Shown: in pieces, positions 46,116 to 55,228 of the stretch
Layout: the number at the start of each line of letters is the position of its first letter
How positions within the stretch are numbered: position 1 is the stretch's first letter
NCBI RefSeq assembly: GCF_022647885.1
Contig: NZ_JALCLM010000001.1
Location: 620,001-684,000, forward strand
Source: Bifidobacterium sp.
GTDB lineage: Bacteria > Actinomycetota > Actinomycetes > Actinomycetales > Bifidobacteriaceae
Direction: 5' to 3'
DNA length: 64,000 nt
Notes under the pieces: model-generated
The model's database searches: none
Told to the model about the DNA's origin: nothing
What the model saw: only the letters and a program-made list of their open reading frames with translations
Position numbers and translations under genes: made by a program

Positions 46116-47438
46116 ATGGATGGAAAAGCACAAGAAAAGATCGAAGACTCTACACGGGGAGCACCTTCGCGTCGCAGCAGGCTGATGAGGGGCGTAGTTA
46201 CCCCTGTGCTCGGACTGCTGGCTGTTGCATGCATTGTGTTGGGGATTATGAATGCAACCGTATGGAAGCCAAGCAGCAATATTTCTGCGAATACACAAGT
46301 GTCATCTCGCTATATAACTACAGACCCTGGCGTATTAAACCTTGTGGACAACAGCGTGAATGTGACCTTGAGAACGTCTAATGCTCAGGCAATGGTCTGT
46401 ATGGCACTCGGTTATGCGCAGGATGTTTCTGGCTGGTTGGCTGGAAGTAGTTACGCTCGTATCACTGGTCTTGACAGTTGGAGCACATTAGCGAAACGAA
46501 CGAGCTCCGCTGGGGCTGATGGATCCTCTGAAAATGCGGTTGCCTTCCAGGATTCCGATATGTGGACTAGAACCGAATGCGCTACTGGTTCGGTAAGTAT
46601 GAGGATTACCAATTCCAGCGCAAATACCGTGTTGATAGCAGACACTGATGCCAGCTCTACCCGAGATGCTCAATCGCAAGGAACACAGCAGCTGACTATG
46701 AGTTGGGTGCGAACTGACTTACCTAATTTTGCTATGCCGCTGTACTTCTCCGGTGGTTTGCTCGCTGTTCTTGCCGTGATAACCGCTTCGGTATTTGCAA
46801 TGGAACCGGAGCGTAGACGCAAACGTCAAGTTGAAGAACGTGAGGAGAAGGAGCCTGAGATTACCGTGCTCCAAGCCTTCACCGGTACGCTTTCACCAAT
46901 AGGGCGCAGCATACGGTCTGCAGTTACACCAAAGCCGAAAGACACCAGGCATCGCAGGCAGAGAACGCCAGATACTCAGAGTGTTGAAGTGGAGCCAAGC
47001 GAAGCCAGCGAAACATTAGGGACTCCAAAAATTATTGATGCAGGATCAAGAAATATGGTCGCTGACCAACAGCACGCTCATAGCCGTCGTCACTTGCCAT
47101 CGGTTTCTACGGCTGTTGAAAGCGTGGAGCAGGTTGAAGGGGACCAGCACAACGATGGTGACGCGAGTACCCATGGGCGTGCTGAGCATACTGGTCGTCG
47201 CACACAACGCGATGATCGCACTTCACGCCGAGCACTTCGTGCACACACCGCTCAAACGGATTCTGCAACAGATAACACCACGGTTATCAGTAACGACGAT
47301 CTGGCTTCGTTCTTTGCTCGACTCTCAGCAGAAGATGCTGTTCCGAGCGGAGTAGAACCACAGGCAGAAGCATCTGCGAACAATAGTGATACCCATGCAG
47401 ATGCAGCAGAACGGCAAGCTGAGGAGGATGATCAATGA
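46116..47438 (+). CDS. Membrane protein with extracellular domain, unknown function
   Basis: This 440-residue protein has two membrane helices (about 27-47 and 209-229) with an extracellular domain between them that contains YITTDPGVLNLVDNSVNVTL and two cysteines. After the second helix comes a long, charged, low-complexity cytoplasmic tail. TAGAAT at 46101 is close enough to suggest a very short or absent leader. It overlaps the next lipoprotein gene by four bases, so the two proteins probably act together at the membrane. I do not recognise the family. Similar pairs may be conserved in bifidobacteria. Confidence 0.7.
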   Translation: MDGKAQEKIEDSTRGAPSRRSRLMRGVVTPVLGLLAVACIVLGIMNATVWKPSSNISANTQVSSRYITTDPGVLNLVDNSVNVTLRTSNAQAMVCMALGYAQDVSGWLAGSSYARITGLDSWSTLAKRTSSAGADGSSENAVAFQDSDMWTRTECATGSVSMRITNSSANTVLIADTDASSTRDAQSQGTQQLTMSWVRTDLPNFAMPLYFSGGLLAVLAVITASVFAMEPERRRKRQVEEREEKEPEITVLQAFTGTLSPIGRSIRSAVTPKPKDTRHRRQRTPDTQSVEVEPSEASETLGTPKIIDAGSRNMVADQQHAHSRRHLPSVSTAVESVEQVEGDQHNDGDASTHGRAEHTGRRTQRDDRTSRRALRAHTAQTDSATDNTTVISNDDLASFFARLSAEDAVPSGVEPQAEASANNSDTHADAAERQAEEDDQ

Positions 47439-48442
47439 ATATCAGCAACAGTATGAAAACAATATGCTGCGCAGTACTAGCTTCCTCTTTGGCCTTCTCG
47501 TTGGCAGCATGCGAAGGGCAAGTCCCTCAAGTTGCCACCTCAACTTCATCTTCACAAGCCCCCGATCTTACGCAGAAGCAAGAGAAAGAAATTCGGGAAA
47601 AGATTCTCGATGTTTTGAATAAAGCAAATGCGGCAAAAGATTCCTCTGGATTGGAATCGAGGGTTACAGGTCCGCAGCTTCAGATCAGAACCAGCGAGTT
47701 GAAAGTTGCCAAGGCAACGGGCACTTTGGATGCAAAGACCACTATTCCTAGCGATATTATGCAAACGGTAATACCAACCGATAGTGGCTGGCCTCGCTCA
47801 GTGTTTACTATTACCACGACGACTGATGATCAGCAGTCCAAAAGATTGTTGGTACTCGATCAGAATTCCGCGCAGGAAAACTTTAAGTTGTGGGGTGTTG
47901 CACGACTCTTCCCTGGGGCACAGCTACCTAAATTCCAAGTGCCCAGTATTGGTTCTCAAATGGGTCAGACCGATGATAGCGGTTTGGAAGCTACGCCCGA
48001 ACAAGCAGTGCAGCATTACGCAGACGTGTTGCAGAACGGAAGCTCGAGCAAGTATATTGACCAGTTCGCTGCTGATTACTTCCGGCAAGATCTTGCCAAG
48101 TTAACTGAAACTGTGCAGGAGGGCATGGCTGCGAATAACGGTACTCAACAGCAGACATTCAGCGTTCAAGCCGACGGCATCAAAGTGATGCGTTCTTCTG
48201 ACGGTGGTGATTTGGTGGTTGCTCAGATCAACTCAGTTTGGACTAGAGCCGCTGGTGAAGGACGTGAGTCTCTTCCGGCTTCGGATGCAGAAAAAGCTCT
48301 ATTTGGCAGCACCAAGGCAACTAGCACTATTAAAGCCAGCTATGTGAATGTTATTGCGATGTATATTCCATCAGCAGGTTCCGATGCCAAGATTCAGGCT
48401 GTTGGAGCAGAGCGTCAGCCTATCACCGTTGAGGCTCAGTGA
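47435..48442 (+). CDS. Lipoprotein of unknown function
   Basis: This 335-residue exported lipoprotein has lipobox SLAAC (Cys26). After a spacer, a first domain (about 45-150) reads KIRTSELKVAKATGTL-like, as in QIRTSELKVAKATG, and a second (about 185-325) contains TPEQAVQHYADVLQNGSSSKY, a pattern seen in extracytoplasmic proteins of unknown role. Translation is coupled to the membrane protein upstream. No enzymatic residues stand out. Confidence 0.7.
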   Translation: MNISNSMKTICCAVLASSLAFSLAACEGQVPQVATSTSSSQAPDLTQKQEKEIREKILDVLNKANAAKDSSGLESRVTGPQLQIRTSELKVAKATGTLDAKTTIPSDIMQTVIPTDSGWPRSVFTITTTTDDQQSKRLLVLDQNSAQENFKLWGVARLFPGAQLPKFQVPSIGSQMGQTDDSGLEATPEQAVQHYADVLQNGSSSKYIDQFAADYFRQDLAKLTETVQEGMAANNGTQQQTFSVQADGIKVMRSSDGGDLVVAQINSVWTRAAGEGRESLPASDAEKALFGSTKATSTIKASYVNVIAMYIPSAGSDAKIQAVGAERQPITVEAQ

Positions 48443-48566
48443 AGCTTCTTTGCCAAGGGATTATTACCGTACAGATCAGTACAGTTGGGTATAGCAGAGG
48501 CATTTTTTAACAGACAAGGTGCTAAGGAATGCGTAGCATAAGTGCATAAGCATGCGGGAGGGTTAT

Positions 48567-49529
48567 ATGGCAACGAATAATCAGCAGTTTCAACCAGGGG
48601 TATCTCTGGCAGGCGCAGTCGATTTGGAATCGCTGAAACATCAAGCGAAGGCCCAACCAGGGGAAGTAGGTGGGGCCCCGGCTGCTGGTGGGTATGTCAT
48701 TGATAGCAGCTCAGCGGGTTTCCAAGCGCTGATGCAGACTTCCGCAACTTTTCCAATTTTGCTGTTGCTTTGGGTTCCAACGGATAAACGGTTATTCCCC
48801 CTGGCACAAACACTGGGCGACGTGGTTAATGCTCAAGAGGGTAAAGTTCAGCTCGCACGAATTGATATTGCTACTGAGCCTGAAATTGCACAGGCTTTTC
48901 GCGTCCAAGGTGCTCCTGCGTTGTTTGCGCTAATTGGTGGCAGGCCGATGCCAGTGTTGCAGGGCATGCCTTCAGAAGAGGAACTCAAGCAGCTTAGCGA
49001 TGAACTGATACCGCAAGTGATTACTTTGGCACAACAGTCAGGAGTTTCTGGAAGCGCTCCTTATCAAGACATTCAGCAATCCGACGAAGACACTGAAGCT
49101 GCTGCGAATGAGCCTGCGCTACCTGCTGCGCATGAACAAGCTCATCGTCTCGCAGAAGAAGGGGATTTCGCAGGTGCTGCAGCAGCTTACGAGCAGGTGC
49201 TTAAGGATGATCCTACCGATACGTTAGCCGCTAGAGAGAGGGTCAAGGCGCTGCTGCTTGCCCGCTCTGCTGCACTTGATGTACGTGTTGTGAGGCAAGA
49301 GGCAGCTGAGCATCCGGACGATGTTGAAGCACAGCTAGCCGTTGCTGATATTGATATGATAGGCGGTCAGATTGGTGATGCCTTTGGAAGACTTCTTGAA
49401 TATGTAGCAGGACATAGAGATCAGATGGAGGTAGTACGTCAACGTCTGTTGGAATTCTTTTTGATCCCTGAAGCTACAGATCCACGCTTAAAATCTGCTA
49501 GACAGCAGCTGGCGACATTGATGTACTGA
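48567..49529 (+). CDS. Thioredoxin-fold protein with TPR-like C-terminus (CnoX/YbbN type)
   Basis: This 320-residue cytoplasmic protein has a thioredoxin domain (about 40-150) with FPILLLLWVPTDKR where thioredoxin has its CxxC site, so it lacks both redox cysteines. The cis-proline region is FRVQGAPALFALIGGRPM. From about 190 the helices (EEGDFAGAAAAYEQVLKDDP) are TPR-like. The layout matches YbbN/CnoX co-chaperones, which pass clients to chaperones. The ATG at 48567 follows GGGAGGG; an in-frame ATG at 48552 is weaker. Confidence 0.85.
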   Translation: MATNNQQFQPGVSLAGAVDLESLKHQAKAQPGEVGGAPAAGGYVIDSSSAGFQALMQTSATFPILLLLWVPTDKRLFPLAQTLGDVVNAQEGKVQLARIDIATEPEIAQAFRVQGAPALFALIGGRPMPVLQGMPSEEELKQLSDELIPQVITLAQQSGVSGSAPYQDIQQSDEDTEAAANEPALPAAHEQAHRLAEEGDFAGAAAAYEQVLKDDPTDTLAARERVKALLLARSAALDVRVVRQEAAEHPDDVEAQLAVADIDMIGGQIGDAFGRLLEYVAGHRDQMEVVRQRLLEFFLIPEATDPRLKSARQQLATLMY

Positions 49530-49645
49530 TGATGGTGCTTGGGTGTGATCGTGCCAACAACGTACAGTCATATCCAAGTAGATGACTCGTTTATTGCCAA
49601 TATGTATTGTAAATTCTGGTGAAAGACCAAGATTTGTGACAATCA

Positions 49646-49678
49646 CGCTATGTGGTGTATTTCTCGCACAACATAGCG
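49646..49678. terminator. Convergent hairpin
   Basis: CGCTATGT (49646-49653) and ACATAGCG (49671-49678) form an 8-pair stem between the thioredoxin-TPR and CYTH genes, which converge here. Confidence 0.55.
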
Positions 49679-49708
49679 CAGCTTTGCCGTACTCAATACT
49701 GTGTATCG

Positions 49709-50392
49709 TTAGTGCTGTTCTCTGCGATTAGTGCCAAAACCTTCAAGAAAATGTGGGCCGTTAGCGAGTAATTCGTATTCGTAACTGTCGCGCCACTCAG
49801 TGTAGGGACGTTGTGCAAGACCGTCGTTGGAAAAACGAATATCGTCGGTAATCTCGGTGACGCAGAAATCAGGTATGACTAAATCCGTGACTGGTCCACG
49901 GCGCTCTGCTTCCGCAACAATCAGCGGGGCATTGTGAGCTCCAAATACATCGATATCCCAACCGTCTTCGCCGAGCCATGCACTATAACGGTTTTTAACA
50001 ATTGGCGAGCCTCCTCTCAGCACAAGCTCAACGGCCACATCAGGGTCGATATCTCGCTCAGCCTCATAACGAGTGCCACCAATAGCGGGACCTTTCACCG
50101 TAACAAAAGCATCCGTGAAAGCGTCGCGGTATTTTTTGAGCGTTGATAATGCTTCGGTGTGCTCATCCATGTTTGCTCGCACATTATGGGCTTGTAAGCG
50201 CACGCGGAGTGCAAAATTATCTTGATGAACGTAATAGCTCTGAACGATGAGAATCGGCGCATCTCCATCATCCAACTCTGCAGGGAAAGTATGGCAGAAG
50301 AATCGCCGTTCGTATTCGAAGTCGCTCAGATCGTCTCTCATGCCACCATTGTAGGGTTTGGCGGTGATGTGTGAACCACCGCCGCTGTTCAT
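49709..50392 (-). CDS. CYTH-domain protein
   Basis: This 227-residue protein has a CYTH/triphosphate-tunnel layout. The domain opens with FEYERRFFC (the EXEXR-like start). Charged strand pairs follow in ALRVRLQAH, AFVTVKGPAIGG, RYEAERDI, VKNRYSAW, WDIDVFGAHNAPLIVAEAE. CYTH proteins bind triphosphates with a metal and include adenylyl cyclases and triphosphatases. The first motif lacks the exact ExExR spacing, so activity is uncertain. The ATG at 50341, preceded by GGTGG, would begin just before the domain and may be the real start. Confidence 0.72.
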   Translation of the reverse strand: MNSGGGSHITAKPYNGGMRDDLSDFEYERRFFCHTFPAELDDGDAPILIVQSYYVHQDNFALRVRLQAHNVRANMDEHTEALSTLKKYRDAFTDAFVTVKGPAIGGTRYEAERDIDPDVAVELVLRGGSPIVKNRYSAWLGEDGWDIDVFGAHNAPLIVAEAERRGPVTDLVIPDFCVTEITDDIRFSNDGLAQRPYTEWRDSYEYELLANGPHFLEGFGTNRREQH

Positions 50393-50501
50393 GGTTGATG
50401 ATTCTTGGCAGCTATGGGGTTAGATCAGCTTCTTTGGCTAGCTACTTTGTGCAAATGACGGGGCAATGGCATAGTATGGTCGGGTTGCGCGTTTGGCGCA
50501 C

Positions 50502-50574
50502 GGGCTTGTAGCTCAGTGGATAGAGCGTCTGCCTCCGGAGCAGAAGGTCGTGGGTTCGAATCCCATTAAGCCCA
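50502..50574 (+). tRNA. tRNA-Arg (CCG)
   Basis: A standard cloverleaf starts GGGCTTGTAGCTCAG, with anticodon stem TCTGC/GCAGA around loop CTCCGGA (anticodon CCG, reading CGG) and T-arm GGTTCGAATCC. The acceptor stem closes with AAGCCC. CCA is not encoded. Confidence 0.93.
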
Positions 50575-50641
50575 CATAGTTATCTATCCTTAAGGCTGTA
50601 ATATTGGGCTTTCCTCGATAGCTGGTAATTGCCTCTCGGTG

Positions 50642-51640
50642 TTATGCCTGTGCTGTGGTGTGTCTGAGCATCAGCTCGACAGGGATAGTTTCGTGAGCTT
50701 TGTCTATGTGCTCCCCGCGAATTAGCGCCAAAGTTTTCCCCGCAGTAATGGTTCCCAAAGCTTTTGGGTCTTGACGGACTGTGGTTAACCCGACTTCCTC
50801 AGCGAACGTGCTGTCATCAAAGCCTGTAATTGATATGTCAGATGGAACACCCATTCCATACTTTCTCATCTGATATAGGAAAGGCACAGCAAGTGAATCT
50901 TGATGGAAGCATAATGCTGTTGGTTTGCGCTGCTGTTCCAATAACGCAGTCATCGCAACATTGATACAAGTGTCGCCGTCGTCGACCTGCAACACTCGGT
51001 GTTGTATTCCAAGATCCTGACAAGCTTTTATGAATCCGGTTACGCGGTGTTGTGAACTGAAACTCAATGAGGAGCCGAAGGACTCGAGAATATACATAAT
51101 ATTGGTGTGACCGAGTGTATATAGATGCCGGACCGCCAGCCCAATGCCGGTGTTGTCATCGATGCTCACAGATGCACTAAATCCTGATGGCGAAGAGACA
51201 TTAATACCAACAATGGGAATGTTCATCGTTTTTAGTCTGGCAACTTCTTCCGGCAGAATATCGAATGAAGACACTATGACGGCATCTGCATTGCGGCGTA
51301 GAGGGAGATCTGTAAAAAAATCCTTACGTGTTTCGAGGCTATCTATTGGATAGAGCACAAGATCGTATCCCTCTTTGCGCAGTACTGCATTGAGACCAGA
51401 CATAATTCCAGCGGTGAACCACTCAATATCGGCACTGCCGATGAGTAGTGCGATTCTTAGCGATTGGCCTGATTTCAATGTCCCGGGTGCGCGGGACACC
51501 GCAAAATTGAGAGATTCCGCAGCTTTAAGCACTTTCGCTCTGGTGATCTGCGAAACTAGTTCTGGTCGAGTAAAGGAGCGCGATACTGTTGCTACCGAAA
51601 CACCTGATTTTTTCGCGACGTCACTGATACTGGCTCTCAT
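50642..51640 (-). CDS. LacI-family regulator of the second glycan locus
   Basis: This 332-residue LacI protein has its helix-turn-helix and hinge at the N-terminus (ISDVAKKSGVSVATVSRSF, then KVLKAAESLNF) and an effector domain with ISITGFDDSTF and TTVRQDPKALG. The ATG at 51640 follows AAGGAG and is preferred to an in-frame ATG at 51697. The gene diverges from the sugar transporter and GH31 operon at 51898. A perfect 14-base palindrome lies between them. The likely effector is an alpha-glucoside. Confidence 0.9.
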   Translation of the reverse strand: MRASISDVAKKSGVSVATVSRSFTRPELVSQITRAKVLKAAESLNFAVSRAPGTLKSGQSLRIALLIGSADIEWFTAGIMSGLNAVLRKEGYDLVLYPIDSLETRKDFFTDLPLRRNADAVIVSSFDILPEEVARLKTMNIPIVGINVSSPSGFSASVSIDDNTGIGLAVRHLYTLGHTNIMYILESFGSSLSFSSQHRVTGFIKACQDLGIQHRVLQVDDGDTCINVAMTALLEQQRKPTALCFHQDSLAVPFLYQMRKYGMGVPSDISITGFDDSTFAEEVGLTTVRQDPKALGTITAGKTLALIRGEHIDKAHETIPVELMLRHTTAQA

Positions 51641-51783
51641 CGCTATCTCCTTATCTACAAGCTGTAGTAATCCTATCCTTCGAGTTGAAGAATTCACGTT
51701 GCTTCACGAAGGCTGCTATGTAACCATCCCACAAGGCGCAGAACCGAGCATAAGACCTCAATATGAATACAGGAATATCGTAC

Positions 51784-51797
51784 TGCAAAGCTTTGCA
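51784..51797. promoter_or_regulatory. Perfect 14-base palindrome, likely LacI operator
   Basis: TGCAAAGCTTTGCA is its own reverse complement and has the length and TGnAA...TTnCA form of LacI-family operators. It lies in the divergent region, 32 bases before the -35 element of the transporter promoter. Confidence 0.65.
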
Positions 51798-51828
51798 TAA
51801 AATGTAAATAATTACATCAATTAATATT

Positions 51829-51858
51829 TTGACAAGTCAAACTCAAGAGTTGTACAGT
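51829..51858 (+). promoter_or_regulatory. Promoter of the second transporter operon
   Basis: TTGACA (51829-51834) and TACAGT (51853-51858) are 18 bases apart, 40 bases before the start codon. The short inverted repeats TTGAC-AA-GTCAA and AACTC-AA-GAGTT overlap the -35 and spacer and may be further binding sites. Confidence 0.6.
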
Positions 51859-51897
51859 TATGTTGTTCTTCAATACTTACAACGAAGTGAGGGGAAA

Positions 51898-53298
51898 ATG
51901 AATCTAAAACGCTGTGTCGCTGCATGCATTGCAACGCTTAGCATTATTTCATTGGCAGCTTGTGGTGGAGGTTCCGGTACATCCTCTGGGGTTACGGATA
52001 CAAAAACCGATAAAGGCTTGAAAGTTCTCGGACAGAATGTCACATACGATCCAAATCATTTAGTCAATGATGGCAAGCCGATAAGTGTGGATTACTGGAC
52101 ATGGGGTGATAAGAGCACGGATCCTGTGTTCTCTTTGATTAAGGATTATGAGAAGATTTATCCGAATGTCAAGATTAACGTGGTTACGGTCACTTGGGAT
52201 GATTATTGGACGAAGCTTCCACTAGCACTCAAGGGTAAGAATGGCCCAGCGTTGTTCAATGTTCACAACTCGCAAGATGCACTGCTGCGTCCATATCTCG
52301 CCAACTATGACATTCCGATTAAAGATTTGGAAGCTGACTACACCAACGTCAACACCCATGAAGTTGATGGCAAGGTGGCATACATCGATTCGGTTATCAA
52401 CACAGGCAATATTTATTACAACAAAACCATGTGGAAGGAAGCAGGCTTAAGTGACAGCGATATTCCCAAGACCTGGGATCAGCTGGTGGCTGTGGCGAAG
52501 AAGCTTACAAAATTCAATGGTTCAAAGATGGTGCAAGCAGGCTTCAATATCAACGGTGACAGCACTTACGATGCACTATGGCAGGGGTTGAACTATCAAA
52601 AGGGCGAATTGATGTTCAACAAGGCTGGTACCAAAGGCAACTATGACAATGCCGTGACCAAAGAGAACCTTCAATTCTTGAAGGACCTATACGACAAAGA
52701 TAAAGTTGGGGCAACCAATTTTGGTGACGATGCCACTCAGAGTTTTGGCAATGCTCAAACTGCTATGGTCTATCGCTGGGGTTGGATGGAAGGGACCATG
52801 AAGGAAAAGTATCCTGACGTAGATTATGGCGTATTCCCTACGCCGACATTCACCGAAGAAACCCCGTTCGCTTATGACCGGTACAACGGTGAATCGACTG
52901 CTGGTATCAATAAGAACCAAAGCGAAGAACAACAGAAGGTTGCGCAGGATTTCATCAAGTATATGTTGGCCAACGATGACTATCAGCGTTATGCAGTTAA
53001 GGCGTTGAACTCCTTCCCAGCTAAGAAAAGCATGCAAGATGATGCAACAATCTTGTCCAATCCAGTGATGGCTGCCATTAAGCCACGTATTGACCGGCTT
53101 ATCTGGCCAGGCCCGGCACCTTCAACTATGGAGACCAGTCCAAAGCAAGCCTTCCAAAATGTGTTCCAGAATGGAACATCGATTTCGAAAGCTGTGAGCG
53201 ACGCACAAGCTCAGATCGAAAAGGATATGAAGAGTGGCAGTTTCACATCCTTGGAGAGCAAGTATGCCTTCTATGACGAGGCGGCAGCAAAGCAATAA
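51898..53298 (+). CDS. Sugar-binding lipoprotein, CUT1 (MsmE-like) ABC transporter
   Basis: This 466-residue extracellular binding protein has lipobox SLAAC (Cys22). It carries the family-1 pattern ISVDYWTWGDKSTDPVFSLI, VDGKVAYIDSVINTGNIYYN and RWGWMEGTMKEKYPDVDYGV. GAGGGG precedes the ATG at 51898. It belongs with the two permeases at 53438 and 54364. A downstream GH31 alpha-glucosidase suggests an alpha-glucoside such as isomaltose, nigerose, kojibiose or sucrose-type sugars; the sequence alone does not decide. Confidence 0.9.
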   Translation: MNLKRCVAACIATLSIISLAACGGGSGTSSGVTDTKTDKGLKVLGQNVTYDPNHLVNDGKPISVDYWTWGDKSTDPVFSLIKDYEKIYPNVKINVVTVTWDDYWTKLPLALKGKNGPALFNVHNSQDALLRPYLANYDIPIKDLEADYTNVNTHEVDGKVAYIDSVINTGNIYYNKTMWKEAGLSDSDIPKTWDQLVAVAKKLTKFNGSKMVQAGFNINGDSTYDALWQGLNYQKGELMFNKAGTKGNYDNAVTKENLQFLKDLYDKDKVGATNFGDDATQSFGNAQTAMVYRWGWMEGTMKEKYPDVDYGVFPTPTFTEETPFAYDRYNGESTAGINKNQSEEQQKVAQDFIKYMLANDDYQRYAVKALNSFPAKKSMQDDATILSNPVMAAIKPRIDRLIWPGPAPSTMETSPKQAFQNVFQNGTSISKAVSDAQAQIEKDMKSGSFTSLESKYAFYDEAAAKQ

Positions 53299-53323
53299 GC
53301 AGCAGTCTGAAATACGTGAGTAA

Positions 53324-53385
53324 GGTCTGCGCCTTCAAGAGGAGCTGGATATCTGTTGAAGGCGTATCTATTGGAGGCGCAGACC
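53324..53385 (+). promoter_or_regulatory. Intercistronic hairpin with two competing right arms
   Basis: The left arm GGTCTGCGCCTTCAA (53324-53338) pairs with TTGGAGGCGCAGACC (53371-53385, one G-U). Part of it, CGCCTTCAA (53330-53338), can instead pair with TTGAAGGCG (53356-53364). The two folds exclude each other. The element separates the binding-protein gene from the permease genes. Confidence 0.6.
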
Positions 53386-53437
53386 CTGAAACAAGTCGTG
53401 ACATTGCAGGAAATCGAGTGTGTGGAAATGGGCGGAA

Positions 53438-54367
53438 ATGACAGCATCAAAGGTTGATCCTGGCGTTCGTGGGAAGCGGCGTCGGATCAAGGACGGGAAT
53501 GACACTATATTGCAGCGTATCTTTAATATGCGCAATATCGCAGTCACTGCATTAATCGTATATTTCAGTATCTTTATGGTCTATCCAATCTACAAGGCTT
53601 TCGCGGGAAGTCTTCATGAATGGAACCCGCTGGTAGGTACGTATAACTGGGTAGGTTTGGACAATTTCAAATCAGTGTTGAGTGATGGTCTCTTTTGGAA
53701 ATCACTGTGGAATACCGCATATTTTTCGGTGTTTTCGATTGTGTTCAGGATCATTCTAGGTTTGGGACTGGCACTCCTGTTGAGCTCTCGATTGGTGAAA
53801 GCCAAAGATTCGCTGCGCGGACTCTTTTACATGCCAACAATCACCCCATTGGTGGCGGTTTCCTTTGTGTGGATGTGGATGTTCGATCCCCAATTTGGGA
53901 TGATTAATAAGGTCACTGGTCTAGATATCAATTGGTTGAATGATTCTCATTGGGCATTGCCTGCAATTATTATCATGACCATTTGGAAAGATTTTGGCTA
54001 TGCCACTGTGCTGTATCTTGCTGGGCTGATGAACCTGCCCAGAGATGTTTATGAGGCTGCACAGATTGATGGCGCTAATTCATGGCAGACTTTCTGGCGT
54101 ATTACTCTTCCCTTGCTCAAACCTACGACGCTGTTTATCGTGATTACTTCGCTCATCACGTATGTGCAGGCCTATGTTCAGATTCTTGTTATGACTGAAG
54201 GTGGACCCGGCACTCAGACTTACACCATTAGCTATTTGATTTTCGATCAGGCATTCCAAAAATATGATTTCGGTACAGCCTCGGCTATGAGCGTTATCCT
54301 ATTCGCCATCACCGGAGTGCTGACCATACTGATGTTCAGAGCTTCCGGAGATATGGAGCAATCATGA
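53438..54367 (+). CDS. Sugar ABC permease, CUT1 MsmF/UgpA-like
   Basis: This 309-residue inner-membrane permease has a basic N-terminus, six membrane helices, a short P2 loop and the coupling loop YEAAQIDGANSWQTFWRITLP. The ATG at 53438 follows GGGCGGAAA; a GTG at 53420 is in frame. Its stop overlaps the next permease start by four bases. Confidence 0.9.
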   Translation: MTASKVDPGVRGKRRRIKDGNDTILQRIFNMRNIAVTALIVYFSIFMVYPIYKAFAGSLHEWNPLVGTYNWVGLDNFKSVLSDGLFWKSLWNTAYFSVFSIVFRIILGLGLALLLSSRLVKAKDSLRGLFYMPTITPLVAVSFVWMWMFDPQFGMINKVTGLDINWLNDSHWALPAIIIMTIWKDFGYATVLYLAGLMNLPRDVYEAAQIDGANSWQTFWRITLPLLKPTTLFIVITSLITYVQAYVQILVMTEGGPGTQTYTISYLIFDQAFQKYDFGTASAMSVILFAITGVLTILMFRASGDMEQS

Positions 54368-55179
54368 AAAAAGCAGCCTCAGTTTTGCTGACGATCCTGT
54401 TGTTTGCCTTGGCATTCATCACCATCGTCCCGTTCTTATGGATGCTTATCTCATCCTTCGCAACTAATAGCGATATTGTCAAAATCACCGGTTCCATATT
54501 CCCTACGCCTACGACACTATCTAATTACTCAGGCATCCAACAAAAATTTGACTTCCTGCGCTTATTTGCTAATTCACTCTTCGTGGCGACTGTGAAAACG
54601 GTCATTATTATCTATACCAGTGCTGTGTTGGGATACGTATTTTCCAAGATGCACTTCCGCGGACGCAACGTATTATTCGGTGTGGTGCTGAGCACCATGA
54701 TGATCCCGTGGGCTGTCACCATTATTCCTCAGTACGAGATGATGGTAGATTTTGGGTGGCTCGACTCATATAAATCACTCATTGTGCCAGGTCTAGTAAG
54801 CGGTTTTGGTGTCTTTCTTTTCAAGCAGTCAATTGGCGGAATTTCAGATGAACTCATCGAGGCAGCGAAGTTGGATGGTGCCAGTGATTCACGCATTTTC
54901 CACCGCATCATCTTGCCAATAAGCCACAACACCATTGCAGCCTTAGCTATTTTCACCTTCTTGTGGAACTGGGAGGATTACCTTTGGCCATTCTTGATGA
55001 TTACGGACGATAAGAAACAGTTACTCTCCGTAGGGTTGAAAATGTTCAATGGTCAATATGGCACAGACTACGGTGGGCTATTCGCAGCAACATCTATAGC
55101 CATTATTCCGGTGATCATTGTTTACATGATCTTCCAGAAGCAATTCATAGCAGGTATAGCTTCCGGTAGCGGAAAGTGA
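54364..55179 (+). CDS. Sugar ABC permease, CUT1 MsmG/UgpE-like
   Basis: This is the 271-residue second permease of the transporter. Six membrane helices and the coupling loop IEAAKLDGASDSRIFHRIILP are visible; the C-terminus ends GIASGSGK. It is translationally coupled to the first permease. No ATPase gene follows; the next gene is the GH31 enzyme. Confidence 0.9.
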   Translation: MKKAASVLLTILLFALAFITIVPFLWMLISSFATNSDIVKITGSIFPTPTTLSNYSGIQQKFDFLRLFANSLFVATVKTVIIIYTSAVLGYVFSKMHFRGRNVLFGVVLSTMMIPWAVTIIPQYEMMVDFGWLDSYKSLIVPGLVSGFGVFLFKQSIGGISDELIEAAKLDGASDSRIFHRIILPISHNTIAALAIFTFLWNWEDYLWPFLMITDDKKQLLSVGLKMFNGQYGTDYGGLFAATSIAIIPVIIVYMIFQKQFIAGIASGSGK

Positions 55180-55228
55180 TATTCCGTCGAATTATGACGA
55201 AACTCCATTCAAAAGGAACGATACGAGT

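Noticed and set aside
45044-46279. Longer start for the FKBP lipoprotein at 46279
   Set aside because: It would put about 80 residues before an intact signal peptide and overlap the divergent gene.
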